Shown here: positions 13,286 through 23,466 of the stretch, one piece after another
Position numbering within the stretch: the stretch's first letter is position 1
Layout of the letters: every line of letters starts with the position of its first letter
Origin: Actinokineospora terrae
Lineage (GTDB): Bacteria; Actinomycetota; Actinomycetes; Mycobacteriales; Pseudonocardiaceae
Direction of reading: 5' to 3'
DNA: 64,000 bases
Assembly (NCBI RefSeq): GCF_900111175.1
Contig: NZ_FOGI01000012.1
Location: forward strand, 1 to 64,000
The notes under the pieces: generated by a model
Databases searched by the model: none
Told to the model about the DNA's origin: nothing
Seen by the model: only the letters and a program-made list of their open reading frames with translations
Made by a program: the position numbers and the translations under genes

Positions 13286-14679
13286 TGGCCGTCCCAGTTG
13301 TCGTAGGCCTCGCGCCACCTCGGACCGAGCGGGTAGAGGCCGTCGACGGACTCGCCCTCGTCGACCCTGGCCAGGATGAACTTCTCCTGCCGCTCCATCT
13401 CCAGCGCGTCGGCGGCGACCTCGTCGACGATGGCGGGCGGGATGAGGATGACGCCCTCGCCGTCGCCGACCAGCACGTCGCCGGGGCGCACCAGCACACC
13501 GGCGCAGGCGACGTCGACGCCGATCTCCCACGGCACGTGCTTGCGGCCGAGCACCGCGGCGTGCGCGCCCGCGGAGTAGGTGGGGATCTCCAGCTCGCGG
13601 AACGACGGGCTGTCGCGCAGGCAACCGTCGGTGACGATGCCGACCGCGCCGCGGCGGGCCGCGCGCAGGGCGAGGATGTCGCCGATGGTGCCCGCGCCGT
13701 GCTCGTCGCGGCAGTCGATGACCAGGACCTGACCGCCGCCGATGGCCTCGACGGCGCGCTTCTGGGCGTTCATGCCGCCGCCGCGCTGGTCGAACATGTC
13801 TTCCCGCAGCGGCAGGTAGCGCAGCGTGTGCGCGGTGCCGACCATGCGCAGGTCGGGGCGGGCCGGGGCGAGTCCGTTGAGGAACGTGTGGTTCAGACCG
13901 CGCTTGCGCAGCTGGCTGGACAGGGTCGCGGTGGACACCTGCCTGAGCGCGGCCTCGGTCTCGGGCTTGATGGCGGGAACGTCGTTGCCGTACGCGATCG
14001 ACCGGTCCGTCGGAGTCACCTGCGGCCGCGCGCCCGGCTTGGGGAGCTCGTTCTCGGCCTCCACGACGGTGTTGACCAGTCGCTCGGTGTCACCGACCGC
14101 GACCTCGACGACGTCACCCGGCTCGACGACGGTCGCGCCGGTGGGGGTGCCGCAGAGGATGATGTCGTCGGGCTCCAGGGTGATGGTGCGCGACAGGTCG
14201 GCGATCAGGTAGGCGAAGTCGAACAGCAGGTCGTCGACCTTGGCCTCCTGCACCAGCACGCCGTTGACCCAGGTGCGCAGGGTCAGGTCGGCGGTGCGGG
14301 GGTCGAGCAGGACCGGGCCGACCGGGGTGTAGCCGTCCGCGCCCTTGCTGCGCAGGTTGGAGCCGCGGTCGGCGTAGCGCAGGTCGTGCACGCCGAAGTC
14401 GTTGGCCGCGGCGACGCCCTTGACGTGGTCCAGCGCCTGCGCGCGGCTGACGTTCTTGGCCCGCTTGCCGATCACGACGGCGATCTCGCCCTCGAACGCG
14501 GACAGGACGGTGCCCTTGGGTCGGACCAGGTCGGCGCCGGTGTGCGACAGCGACGACGGCGGCTTGACGAAGTAGGACGGCTCCTCGGGGAAGCGGCCCC
14601 GCTCGGCGGCGCGGCTGCGGTAGTTCAGGTGCACCGCGATGATCTTCGACGGCTGGAGACCCAGCGGGTGCGCGCTCAC
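13282..14679 (-). CDS. Fused fumarylacetoacetate-hydrolase (HpaG-like) and RraA/HMG-aldolase-like protein
   Basis: A 465-residue two-domain protein. Residues about 1-230 are an FAH-family domain (SAFEGEIAVVIGKRAKNVS, NDFGVHDLRYADRG, IILCGTPTGATVVEPGD), as in HpaG, the isomerase/decarboxylase acting on 5-oxopent-3-ene-1,2,5-tricarboxylate. Residues about 250-460 are an RraA/HMG-aldolase domain (GTIGDILALRAARRG, VGIVTDGCLRD). That family includes pyruvate-releasing aldolases and oxaloacetate decarboxylases, and the G-D and DG-x2-RD motifs are intact. The fusion may couple decarboxylation with a later retro-aldol or decarboxylation step. Start GTG at 14679 overlaps the hpaD stop (GTGA). Confidence 0.88.
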   Translation of the reverse strand: MSAHPLGLQPSKIIAVHLNYRSRAAERGRFPEEPSYFVKPPSSLSHTGADLVRPKGTVLSAFEGEIAVVIGKRAKNVSRAQALDHVKGVAAANDFGVHDLRYADRGSNLRSKGADGYTPVGPVLLDPRTADLTLRTWVNGVLVQEAKVDDLLFDFAYLIADLSRTITLEPDDIILCGTPTGATVVEPGDVVEVAVGDTERLVNTVVEAENELPKPGARPQVTPTDRSIAYGNDVPAIKPETEAALRQVSTATLSSQLRKRGLNHTFLNGLAPARPDLRMVGTAHTLRYLPLREDMFDQRGGGMNAQKRAVEAIGGGQVLVIDCRDEHGAGTIGDILALRAARRGAVGIVTDGCLRDSPSFRELEIPTYSAGAHAAVLGRKHVPWEIGVDVACAGVLVRPGDVLVGDGEGVILIPPAIVDEVAADALEMERQEKFILARVDEGESVDGLYPLGPRWREAYDNWDGQ

Positions 14680-15542
14680 GCCGGGACCGGGAAGTCGACG
14701 ATGACCTGGCCGGTGCCGCTGCTCGGGAAGTAGTCGCAGAGCTGCTCGCCTCTACCGCTGTAGTCCTTCCAGCCGAGCAGGCCGAACATCATGGCGGTGT
14801 CGGCCATCGCGGCCTCGCCGGTGCAGCGCTCGTTGTAGGTCGGCAGCGTCTCCAGGAAGTCCGCGATGCGGCCCTCGCGCCACTGGTCGAGCACGACCCG
14901 GTCGGCCTGCTCGTTGAACGGGTTGGAGATCTTGTTCAGGTACTGCGAGGAGATCTCGTTGGTGGGGAACTGGTGCGAGAGGCTGCCGCTGGCCAGGAAG
15001 GCGACCTTGCGGTCGGAGCGCTTGATGGCGCGCAGCATGGCCTCGCCGACGCGGCGGTTCTCGTCGATGGTGGAGTAGATGTTGCAGCCGATCGGCAGCA
15101 CCTTGAGCGGCTGGGCGCCGCCGGTGTTCTCCGGGCGGTTCATGAAGTGCATCGGCACCAGGGTCGCGTACTCCAGGCCCAGGTCCTTGACGTCGTGGAC
15201 CATGGCTTTCTGTCCACCGGCGTTGATCTCCTCGCCGATGAGCCGCGCCAGGTCGGGTGCGCCGTCGTAGTCGTACTCCAGGTCGGCGATGAAGTGCGGC
15301 AGCTCGTGCGACGCGTAGCTGCCCGAGTGCCTGGCCTTCCCGTTGACGTGGAAGGACATGCTGTTCATCCAGTGCGAGTCGGCCACCAGGAAGGTGTCGG
15401 CACCGCGCTCACGGGCACGGCGACCGACCTCGGCCAGCCCCTCTTCCGCGGGTTTGCGGATGCCGTGGTTCTTGCCGGGCTGGATGGACAGCCAGATAGA
15501 CGGAACGTGCGTGATCTTGGCTGCCAGGACCAGCTCACCCAT
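14676..15542 (-). CDS. hpaD: 3,4-dihydroxyphenylacetate 2,3-dioxygenase (class III extradiol)
   Basis: A 288-residue class-III (LigB-fold) extradiol dioxygenase opening homoprotocatechuate. Visible are KITHVPSIW with the N-terminal iron-binding histidine, VADSHWMN, SGSLSHQFP with the second conserved histidine, and ERCTGEAAMADTAMMFGLLGW at the C terminus. The ATG at 15542 is preceded by AGGAGG at 5 bases, a near-perfect ribosome site, and beats an upstream in-frame ATG. It is the first gene of the seven-gene operon. No 4-hydroxyphenylacetate hydroxylase is in the window, so homoprotocatechuate must come from elsewhere. Confidence 0.92.
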   Translation of the reverse strand: MGELVLAAKITHVPSIWLSIQPGKNHGIRKPAEEGLAEVGRRARERGADTFLVADSHWMNSMSFHVNGKARHSGSYASHELPHFIADLEYDYDGAPDLARLIGEEINAGGQKAMVHDVKDLGLEYATLVPMHFMNRPENTGGAQPLKVLPIGCNIYSTIDENRRVGEAMLRAIKRSDRKVAFLASGSLSHQFPTNEISSQYLNKISNPFNEQADRVVLDQWREGRIADFLETLPTYNERCTGEAAMADTAMMFGLLGWKDYSGRGEQLCDYFPSSGTGQVIVDFPVPA

Positions 15543-15816
15543 GGTGACCTCCTCCATCGGACTTCGTCGTCGAAATCATGTAGCGGATCGCATATGATTC
15601 CCACTCCGGCGGCGGCGCGTGCCGCCGATGGGAACAGGTCTACCCACTTCCGGCGTTGTGCGGTTGGCAAGGGGTGCACAGCGGTTGTCCGCCAGCGCAT
15701 CGCGGTCGGTCCGTGTTGCGGGTCGGACTCGGTGCGCGGCGGCCCCTTGACGGGACCGGGGCGCGGGGCAGAGTGTTCCCAGTCACGCAGTGTCACTTGC
15801 GGCAAGGAGGTCAGCG
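15543..15816. promoter_or_regulatory. Divergent promoter region hpaD / araC-type gene
   Basis: A 274-base non-coding region between divergent genes. An inverted repeat AATCAT-N14-ATGATT at 15574-15599 lies 32-57 bases upstream of hpaD and is a candidate operator for the AraC or GntR regulator. Confidence 0.5.
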
Positions 15817-16782
15817 TTGACGTACTCGGTGACGACGGCGGGCGCGCCAGCGGCGCAGCAGTTCGACCTGTGGGAGTCCGCGGTCTCGCAGACGTTCGTC
15901 CCACTGGAGGCGGCGCCCGGTGAGCGGGCGGCCTTCCGGGGGCGGCTGCGCGGGCAGAACCTGGGCAGCGTCGCCGTCTACGAGGCCACCGCCGACGCCC
16001 ACACCGTCCGCCGCACCCAGCGCGCCATCGCCAGGGCGAACCCGGAGATGTACAAGCTGGGCCTGCAGCTGCACGGCACCGCCCGGTTGTCGCAGGACGG
16101 CCGCCAGGCGGCGCTGGACCCGGGCGACTTCGCCATCTACGACACGACCCGGCCCTACACGCTGGCCTTCGACGACGTGTCGTCCACTTTGGTCCTGATG
16201 TTCCCGCGCGACATGCTGTGCCTGCCATCGGGGCACGTGGAGCAGCTGACCGCGACCCGCTTCTCCGGCGGCTCGGGCGTGTCCGGCATCGTGTCGTCGA
16301 TCCTCGTGCAACTGGCCAGAAACCTCGACGACCCGCAGGTCTACGGCAGCGTCCGCCTGGCCCGCAACGTCGTCGACCTCCTCGGCACGGCCCTGGCCGA
16401 CCGCGTCGACTACTCCAACGTCCCGGCGGAATCCACCCGCGGCGCGCTGCTGGTCAAAATCAAGTCCTATGTGGAGACCCACCTCAACGACCCGGCGCTG
16501 TCCCCCACCGAGATCGCCGCCGCCCACCACATCTCCACCCGCTACCTGCACAAGCTCTTCAGCGACGCAGGCGTGACCGTCTCCGGCTGGATCCGCCAAC
16601 GCCGCCTCGAACGCTGCGGCCAAGACCTGGCCGACCCCGCCAAGCAGCAACTAGCCATCGGCACCATCGGCGCCCGCTGGGGCCTGGTAGACGCCTCCTA
16701 CCTCAGCCGAGCCTTCAAAACCGAGTACGGCCTCTCCCCCAGCGAATACCGCCAACGCAGCGCCACCCACCGCGCCGACTGA
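15817..16782 (+). CDS. AraC-family transcriptional activator
   Basis: About 321 residues. An N-terminal cupin-like ligand domain covers about 20-190 (LDPGDFAIYDTTRPYTL), and a C-terminal double helix-turn-helix covers about 215-315 (IAAAHHISTRYLHKLFSDAGVT and LVDASYLSRAFKTEYGLSP). The start is taken as TTG 15817 because AAGGAGG lies 6 bases upstream. A GTG at 15790 in the same frame would place this site inside the gene. Divergent orientation and a shared promoter region with hpaD make it the likely activator of the aromatic operon. Confidence 0.88.
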   Translation: MTYSVTTAGAPAAQQFDLWESAVSQTFVPLEAAPGERAAFRGRLRGQNLGSVAVYEATADAHTVRRTQRAIARANPEMYKLGLQLHGTARLSQDGRQAALDPGDFAIYDTTRPYTLAFDDVSSTLVLMFPRDMLCLPSGHVEQLTATRFSGGSGVSGIVSSILVQLARNLDDPQVYGSVRLARNVVDLLGTALADRVDYSNVPAESTRGALLVKIKSYVETHLNDPALSPTEIAAAHHISTRYLHKLFSDAGVTVSGWIRQRRLERCGQDLADPAKQQLAIGTIGARWGLVDASYLSRAFKTEYGLSPSEYRQRSATHRAD

Positions 16783-16937
16783 CGTTCTCCAGTTGTAGCC
16801 GAAACCCGCCGACTCGGTTCTCGTTGTCGTGACCTCGGTCACTATCACCTATTGTGACCATCTTCCCCCGTTCCGCAGTTGCCCTGACGGCACCGTTGCT
16901 ATCGTCCCGCTGGACAGGAGCACGCAGGGGAGCGCAC

Positions 16938-17309
16938 GTGGCAACGACCGACGACATCGGCAGCATCGGCGCGGCCGTGGGCGAGTTCGCCGCCCTGGCA
17001 GCCCGCGGCGGCTTCGCCGTCAACGACCACGGCGGGCAATCGCTGCTCACGGCGATCCGCAACATGGTGGCATGGGTCGATGACAACATGATGGACCTGC
17101 GCCAGCTCGACCAAACGGCCAAACTCGGCACCTCCACCAACGCCGAGGTCATGAAGCCCTACCTCCGCCAAGTCGCCAGTGACAGCGCAGGCTTCCTCAC
17201 CCAGCTGGACCAACTGCGGGTATCGCTGCTGGACGCGGAGGCAGCGATCAGACAGGCGATGGCAAACTATCAGTCTGTGGACCAGCAGGTGGCGGGGCAG
17301 CTCAGCTGA
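16938..17309 (+). CDS. Small helical WXG100/ESX-like protein, candidate type VII secretion substrate
   Basis: A 123-residue, cysteine-free, almost wholly helical protein without signal peptide or membrane segment. The C-terminal half has ANYQSVDQQ, a Y-x-x-x-D motif of the kind used as the type VII secretion signal. A strict W-x-G turn is absent. GTG 16938 follows AGGGGAG at 6 bases. It is 15 bases upstream of a lipoprotein gene in the same direction, a common actinobacterial pairing. Its function is not known. Confidence 0.65.
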   Translation: MATTDDIGSIGAAVGEFAALAARGGFAVNDHGGQSLLTAIRNMVAWVDDNMMDLRQLDQTAKLGTSTNAEVMKPYLRQVASDSAGFLTQLDQLRVSLLDAEAAIRQAMANYQSVDQQVAGQLS

Positions 17310-17324
17310 GGGGGACGAAGGTCT

Positions 17325-17858
17325 GTGAGGCGTTCGACAAGACTGGCCTGCGTCGCGAGCGTGGTGGTCGCGCTGGCCGGGTGCACGACACAGGAGCCCG
17401 GTACCCCCAGTGCTGGAGCCGAGAGCACCAGCACGACCACCTCGACACCGGGCACGACCTCACCCGCGCCCGAAGCAGACCCGTGCGAGTGGTTGCCCAG
17501 CTCCATGATCAAGGAGTTGGGCATCAGCACCTCCGCAAGACCCAAGAAGTCCAAGGGGTACACGGCTTGCCGGTGGCGCGCGGAGAAGCCCGTCATCGCC
17601 GACAGCTTCTCGCTCGACATCACCTACTACCAGCAAGACGGCATCAAGGATCTTCAGGGCAGTCAGCCGCGCACTCCCGTCAAGGTCGGTTCGCGTGACG
17701 CCGTGCAGACCCTGGACGAGACCGCCAATGGCTGCGTGGTCGCCATCAACGTCACAGACAGAAGCCGCGTCGATGTCTACGTCCTCGGCGGGCCAGCACC
17801 AGAGCGCTGCAAGATCGCGAACGCCGTCGCTGGCCGGATCGAACCCGAACTGCCCTGA
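17325..17858 (+). CDS. DUF3558-type lipoprotein
   Basis: A 177-residue secreted lipoprotein. The N-terminal positively charged signal peptide ends in VVALAGC, a lipobox with Cys near residue 22. A Thr/Ser/Pro-rich linker precedes a C-terminal domain starting DPCEWLPSSMIKELGI, with YTACRWRAE and further cysteines (NGCVVAI, PERCKI) in the DUF3558 pattern. It is anchored outside the membrane; its role is unknown. It probably forms a two-gene operon with the ESX-like protein upstream. Confidence 0.82.
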   Translation: MRRSTRLACVASVVVALAGCTTQEPGTPSAGAESTSTTTSTPGTTSPAPEADPCEWLPSSMIKELGISTSARPKKSKGYTACRWRAEKPVIADSFSLDITYYQQDGIKDLQGSQPRTPVKVGSRDAVQTLDETANGCVVAINVTDRSRVDVYVLGGPAPERCKIANAVAGRIEPELP

Positions 17859-18000
17859 CCTGGCACACCAGCCAAGCACGCGGAAGCCACCTCCGGGCGC
17901 GGCTGGTCAATTGGTATGCGCTGGTAGGCAATCACCGGGAGGGGTGCTGGGCTGAGACTTGGTGTCGCGTTGGTCCAGTGGCGGCAAGGAAGGGGAGCCG

Positions 18001-19448
<1,448 letters not shown>

Positions 19449-19452
<4 letters not shown>

Positions 19453-20882
19453 GCCAGCCAGTCCCCTACTGGGTCGCGGGCAAGCCCCGCACCTCCGACT
19501 CCCCGGTGACCGTGCGCAGCCCGTATGACGCCGCGGTCACCGGGGTCACCAGCAACGCCACCGCCGCCGACATCGAGGAGGCGGTGGCCGCCGCGGCCGC
19601 CGTCCGCGACGAGGTCGCCGCGCTGCCCGCGCACGTCCGGGCCGACGCGCTCGACCACGTGTCGCGGCGGCTGGACGAGCGGCTCGACGAGGTCGCGGCG
19701 CTGATCACCGCCGAGTCGGGCAAGCCGATCACCTGGGCGCGCACCGAGGTCACCCGCGCGGTGGCCACGTTCCGGTGGGGCGCGGAGGAGGCCCGCCGGT
19801 TCTCCGGCACCGTGCAGCGGCTGGACACCGACCCCGGCTCCGAGGGCCGCGTCGCGCTGGTCCGGCAGGTGCCGCGCGGGCCGGTGCTGGGCATCACCCC
19901 GTTCAACTTCCCGGTGAACCTGGTCGCGCACAAGCTGGCCCCGGCCATCGCCGCGGGCTGCCCGGTGATCATCAAGCCCGCGCCCGCGACGCCGCTGTCG
20001 GCGCTGCTGCTCGGCGAACTGCTGGCCGAGACCGACCTGCCCGCGGGCGCGTGGTCGGTGCTGCCGATGACCAACGAGCAGATCGCGGACCTGGTGGGCG
20101 ACCCCAGGCTGCCGGTCATCTCGTTCACCGGCTCCGACGCGGTGGGCTGGCGGATCAACGACTCGCACCCGCGCAAGCACGTGCTGCTGGAACTGGGCGG
20201 CAACGCGCCGGTCATCGTCGCCCCCGACTGGGCCGACCTCGACGGCGCCGCGGCCAGGGTCGCGGCGTTCGGCACGCACCAGGCGGGCCAGTCGTGCGTG
20301 TCGGTGCAGCGGGTCTACGCGCACACCGACGTGTACGACGAGTTCGTGCCCGCGCTGGTCAAGTACGTGCGGGGCCTGCCGACCGGCGACCCGGCGCACC
20401 CGGCCACGCACGTCGGCCCGCTGATCAACGCCGACGCCGCCCGCCGGGTCTCCGACTGGGTGGCCGACGCGGTGACCAGGGGCGCGACGCTGCTCACCGG
20501 CGGCAGGACCAACGGCAACGCCATCGACCCGGTGGTCTTGGCCGACGTGCCCGCGGGGTGCGCGGTGGTCACCGAGGAGGTGTTCGGCCCGGTGATCGTG
20601 GTCGAGCGGGTGGCCTCGGTGGACGAGGCGATCGCGACGGCCAACCGGTCCCGGTACGGGTTGCAGGCCGGGGTGTTCACCCACGACCTGCGGGTCGCGG
20701 CGTACGCGACGGCGAAGCTGCAGGTCGGCGGCGTGGTGATCGGCGACGTGCCGACCTACCGCGCCGACCAGATGCCCTACGGCGGGGTCAAGGACTCCGG
20801 GGTGGGCCGCGAGGGCGTGCAGTCGGCGATGCTGGACTTCACCGAGCCGAAGGTCATGGTGCTGACCGAGTTCGTGGCCTGA
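19449..20882 (+). CDS. Second aldehyde dehydrogenase, coupled to the first
   Basis: A 477-residue ALDH with Glu248 (LLELGGNAP) and Cys283 (AGQSCVSVQR). TPFNFPVNLVAHKLAPAI replaces the usual PWNFP motif, as in glyceraldehyde-3-phosphate/lactaldehyde-type or methylglyoxal-related ALDHs. The C-terminal MPYGGVKDSGVGREG motif is intact. It starts at GTG 19449, overlapping the first ALDH by 4 bases. Two unlike ALDHs in one operon suggest a two-aldehyde or heteromeric oxidation step. The substrate is unknown. Confidence 0.88.
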
Positions 20883-20917
20883 TGCCCGTCGACCGCGGCG
20901 GGGTCGGTGGGCCCCGC

Positions 20918-20930
20918 TACGGTTGACGGC
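20918..20930 (+). promoter_or_regulatory. Possible leaderless promoter of the EACC1 gene
   Basis: TACGGT (20918-20923) matches the actinobacterial -10 pattern TANNNT and ends 7 bases before the ATG, with no Shine-Dalgarno. This spacing fits transcription starting at the start codon. No clear -35 is seen. Confidence 0.35.
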
Positions 20931-21317
20931 ATGAGGTCGATCTCGGTGCACGTGCACGGCGCGGACGAGGCGGAGGCCGACGGCCTGACCCGCCAACTGC
21001 GCTCCGAACTGCTGGAACTCGAGGTCGACTCGGTCGACTTCGACGACAAGCGCACCCCACCGGAGCACAGCAAGGGCCTGGACCCCGGCGCCGTGACCAC
21101 CCTGGTGGTCGCCGTCAGCTCCTCCCCCGTGCTCGTCGAACTCGCCAGGGCGCTGCGCGACTGGATCACCCGCGCCACCGACCGCAGGATCACCCTCACC
21201 GCGCCGGACGGCCGGACCCTGGAGATCACCGGCGCCCGGACCCGCGCGGACCACCGGGTGATCGAGACCTTCCTCGACCAGCCCGAGGACCCGGACGACA
21301 CCGAAGATCGACCGTAG
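20931..21317 (+). CDS. EACC1-like effector-associated constant component
   Basis: A 128-residue soluble protein. It has the strand-helix-strand arrangement of Effector-Associated Constant Component 1: RQLRSELLELEV, then GAVTTLVVAVSSSPVLVELARALRDWI, then RRITLTAPDGRTLEITG. In established work on actinobacterial and cyanobacterial conflict systems, EACC1 is the invariant partner encoded next to a variable effector such as a caspase. Here it lies 18 bases upstream of a caspase-like gene. The ATG at 20931 is preferred; a GTG eight codons upstream has no better support. It probably senses or gates the neighbouring proteases. Confidence 0.75.
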   Translation: MRSISVHVHGADEAEADGLTRQLRSELLELEVDSVDFDDKRTPPEHSKGLDPGAVTTLVVAVSSSPVLVELARALRDWITRATDRRITLTAPDGRTLEITGARTRADHRVIETFLDQPEDPDDTEDRP

Positions 21318-21321
21318 GCGG

Positions 21322-21335
21322 TACGGTCTGGGGTC
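21322..21335 (+). promoter_or_regulatory. Possible leaderless promoter of caspase gene 1
   Basis: TACGGT at 21322-21327, 8 bases before the ATG in the 18-base gap after EACC1. It mirrors the arrangement in front of EACC1. Confidence 0.3.
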
Positions 21336-23444
21336 ATGGCCAGGCACGCGCTGATCGTCGCCAACCGCGACTACCGCGACCCCGGGCTGCGCGCGCTGCG
21401 GGCACCCGAGGCCGACGCGCGGGAACTGGCCGCGGTGCTCGGCGACCCGGCGATCGGCGAGTTCGCGGTCAGCACCGAACTCGACCTGCCCGCCTCGGCC
21501 ACCTCGGAGGCCGTCGAGGGCTTCTTCGCCGACCGCGACGGCGACGACCTGCTCCTGCTGTACTTCTCCGGCCACGGCGTCAAGGACCCGGCCGGTGACC
21601 TGCACTTCGCGACCGCGACGACCAGGCTGGACCGGCTGGGGTCGACGGCGGTGTCGGCCGAGTTCGTCAGCAGGCAGATGGACCGGACCAGGGCGCGGCA
21701 GGTCGTGCTGCTGCTGGACTGCTGCTACGCCGGGGCGTTCCACCGCGGCATGGTCGCCAGGGCGGGCGAGCAGGTCGGCGTCGAGGAGCGGTTCCGCGGC
21801 AGGGGCCGCGCGGTGATCACGGCGTCGAGCGCGATGGAGTACGCGTTCGAGGGCAGCGAGCTGACCGACTCGGCGGCGACCGCGCCGTCGGTGTTCACCG
21901 CCGCCCTGGTCGAGGGCCTGCGGACCGGGGACGCCGACCGCGACCAGGACGGTGTCGTCGGGCTGGACGAGCTCTACGACCACGTCTACGACCGGGTCCG
22001 CGCCGCGACCCCGAACCAGACGCCGGGCAAGTGGGTGTTCGACCTGCGCGGCGACCTGCGGGTGGCGCGCCGGGCCAGACCGGTGACGGTGCCCTCCGAA
22101 CTGCCGGAACAGGTGCGCGACGCGGTCGGGCACCTGCTGGTCTCGGTGCGCGAGGGCGTCGTCAAGGACCTGGCGCGGCTGCTGACCTCGGGCCACGAGG
22201 GCAAGGCACTCGCCGCCCGACTCGCCCTGGTCGACCTCGCCGACGACGACAGCCGCCGAGTAGCCGCGGCGGCAGCGGCCGTGCTCGCGGCCCAGTCCCC
22301 CCAGCGGGAGCCAACGGACACGCTCGACAAGACGCCGGGGCAAGCAGCGGTCGGGCGAGCCGCGGTGGGTTCCGCGCGCACCGAGCATGGTGACTCCGAG
22401 CCCGACGACAACGCGCCGCAGGACGAGTTCGAACCAGCAGACCCCAGTGAGGTCCTGCCCAGCGGCATCAACCCCTTCGACGTGGTCCGGCCGCGGCTCG
22501 TGTCCGGCCCTGTCACGGTCTTGCCAGGCGCTGTCCGCCCGCTGGCCACCCCGGGGGTGGTGCCGCGGCGGCCGGCGACCGTGGTCGTCCTGGCCGTGGC
22601 GGCGGTGGTGGTGCTGGTCGCGACAGCGCCGATCCGACTCGTGGTGATCTTCGACGAGGCCGCGGCGCAGGTGACCGCCACGCCGTTCGCCGCGATCGCC
22701 ACGCCCGCGGCGCAGTGGTTGCTGGTCGCCACCTTGGTCGCGGTGGTCGCGGCGCCCAGGGCTCTCCTACCCGCCGTCGGCCTACCGCTGGCAACGGCGG
22801 GAATCGCTTACTCCACGAAGGCGAGTGCGCTGGTCGCGGAGGGGCGAGCCGTCCAGTACACGATGTTCACCCCGTTCCTGGTCGGTGCCGTACTCGCGGT
22901 GGGCTGCCTTGTCCTCGAAGGCTCGGCGTCGTCTCGCCCCGGGCAGGCAGTCCGAGCGCACCTGGTGGCGTCAGCGGTGTGCGGCGCGCTGGCGGTGAGC
23001 TTGTTCGTGCCGAACGCATACGGCCACCAGCCGAAGTGGCTGATCCCGATCGGCGCCGCAGTACTGCTGCTGTCGGCGTTCGCCGTGGACGACATCATGG
23101 CCCGCCGCAAGGCAGGTAGGCCTGCCTTGGTCGATTCGCTGTTCCCACTACTTCTTGTGGGCAACCTCGGTTATGCCAGCCTGTGGGACTCCGCCATTCC
23201 CACCACGTCGATGTATATCGCCGGTGTGGTTATCGGGTTGGCGGCACAGGTAAGCCTGACGGGGAGGTCGCTGCTGATCGCTCGTCTCGGCGTTGTCACC
23301 GTCTTGCTCATCCACATCCCACCGGTGGTCAACGGGCCTCTTACCGCGACGTACGTGCACACGGCCTTCGGGCTGACCGCCGTGGCGTTGATCCTCTGGG
23401 GCCTGCGCGCGGCCGACACGGAATCAGGTGCGCGGTCGATGTAA
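21336..23444 (+). CDS. Membrane-anchored caspase-like peptidase 1 with EF-hand loop
   Basis: A 702-residue protein. The N-terminal caspase/metacaspase-fold domain covers about 1-245, with catalytic His80 (YFSGHGVKD) and Cys130 (LLLDCCYAGAF). Inside it, residues 201-212 (DRDQDGVVGLDE) form a canonical 12-residue EF-hand calcium loop. A short helical, possibly HEAT-like region (about 255-325) and a charged Pro-rich linker precede about eight predicted membrane helices (from about residue 410) to the C terminus. The protease is therefore cytosolic and membrane-tethered. It follows EACC1 and precedes a paralogue. The arrangement suggests a suicide or conflict protease activated through EACC1. The substrate is unknown. 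Confidence 0.88.
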   Translation: MARHALIVANRDYRDPGLRALRAPEADARELAAVLGDPAIGEFAVSTELDLPASATSEAVEGFFADRDGDDLLLLYFSGHGVKDPAGDLHFATATTRLDRLGSTAVSAEFVSRQMDRTRARQVVLLLDCCYAGAFHRGMVARAGEQVGVEERFRGRGRAVITASSAMEYAFEGSELTDSAATAPSVFTAALVEGLRTGDADRDQDGVVGLDELYDHVYDRVRAATPNQTPGKWVFDLRGDLRVARRARPVTVPSELPEQVRDAVGHLLVSVREGVVKDLARLLTSGHEGKALAARLALVDLADDDSRRVAAAAAAVLAAQSPQREPTDTLDKTPGQAAVGRAAVGSARTEHGDSEPDDNAPQDEFEPADPSEVLPSGINPFDVVRPRLVSGPVTVLPGAVRPLATPGVVPRRPATVVVLAVAAVVVLVATAPIRLVVIFDEAAAQVTATPFAAIATPAAQWLLVATLVAVVAAPRALLPAVGLPLATAGIAYSTKASALVAEGRAVQYTMFTPFLVGAVLAVGCLVLEGSASSRPGQAVRAHLVASAVCGALAVSLFVPNAYGHQPKWLIPIGAAVLLLSAFAVDDIMARRKAGRPALVDSLFPLLLVGNLGYASLWDSAIPTTSMYIAGVVIGLAAQVSLTGRSLLIARLGVVTVLLIHIPPVVNGPLTATYVHTAFGLTAVALILWGLRAADTESGARSM

Positions 23445-23466
23445 GGGTTCGGAGAGGTGGGGTGCG

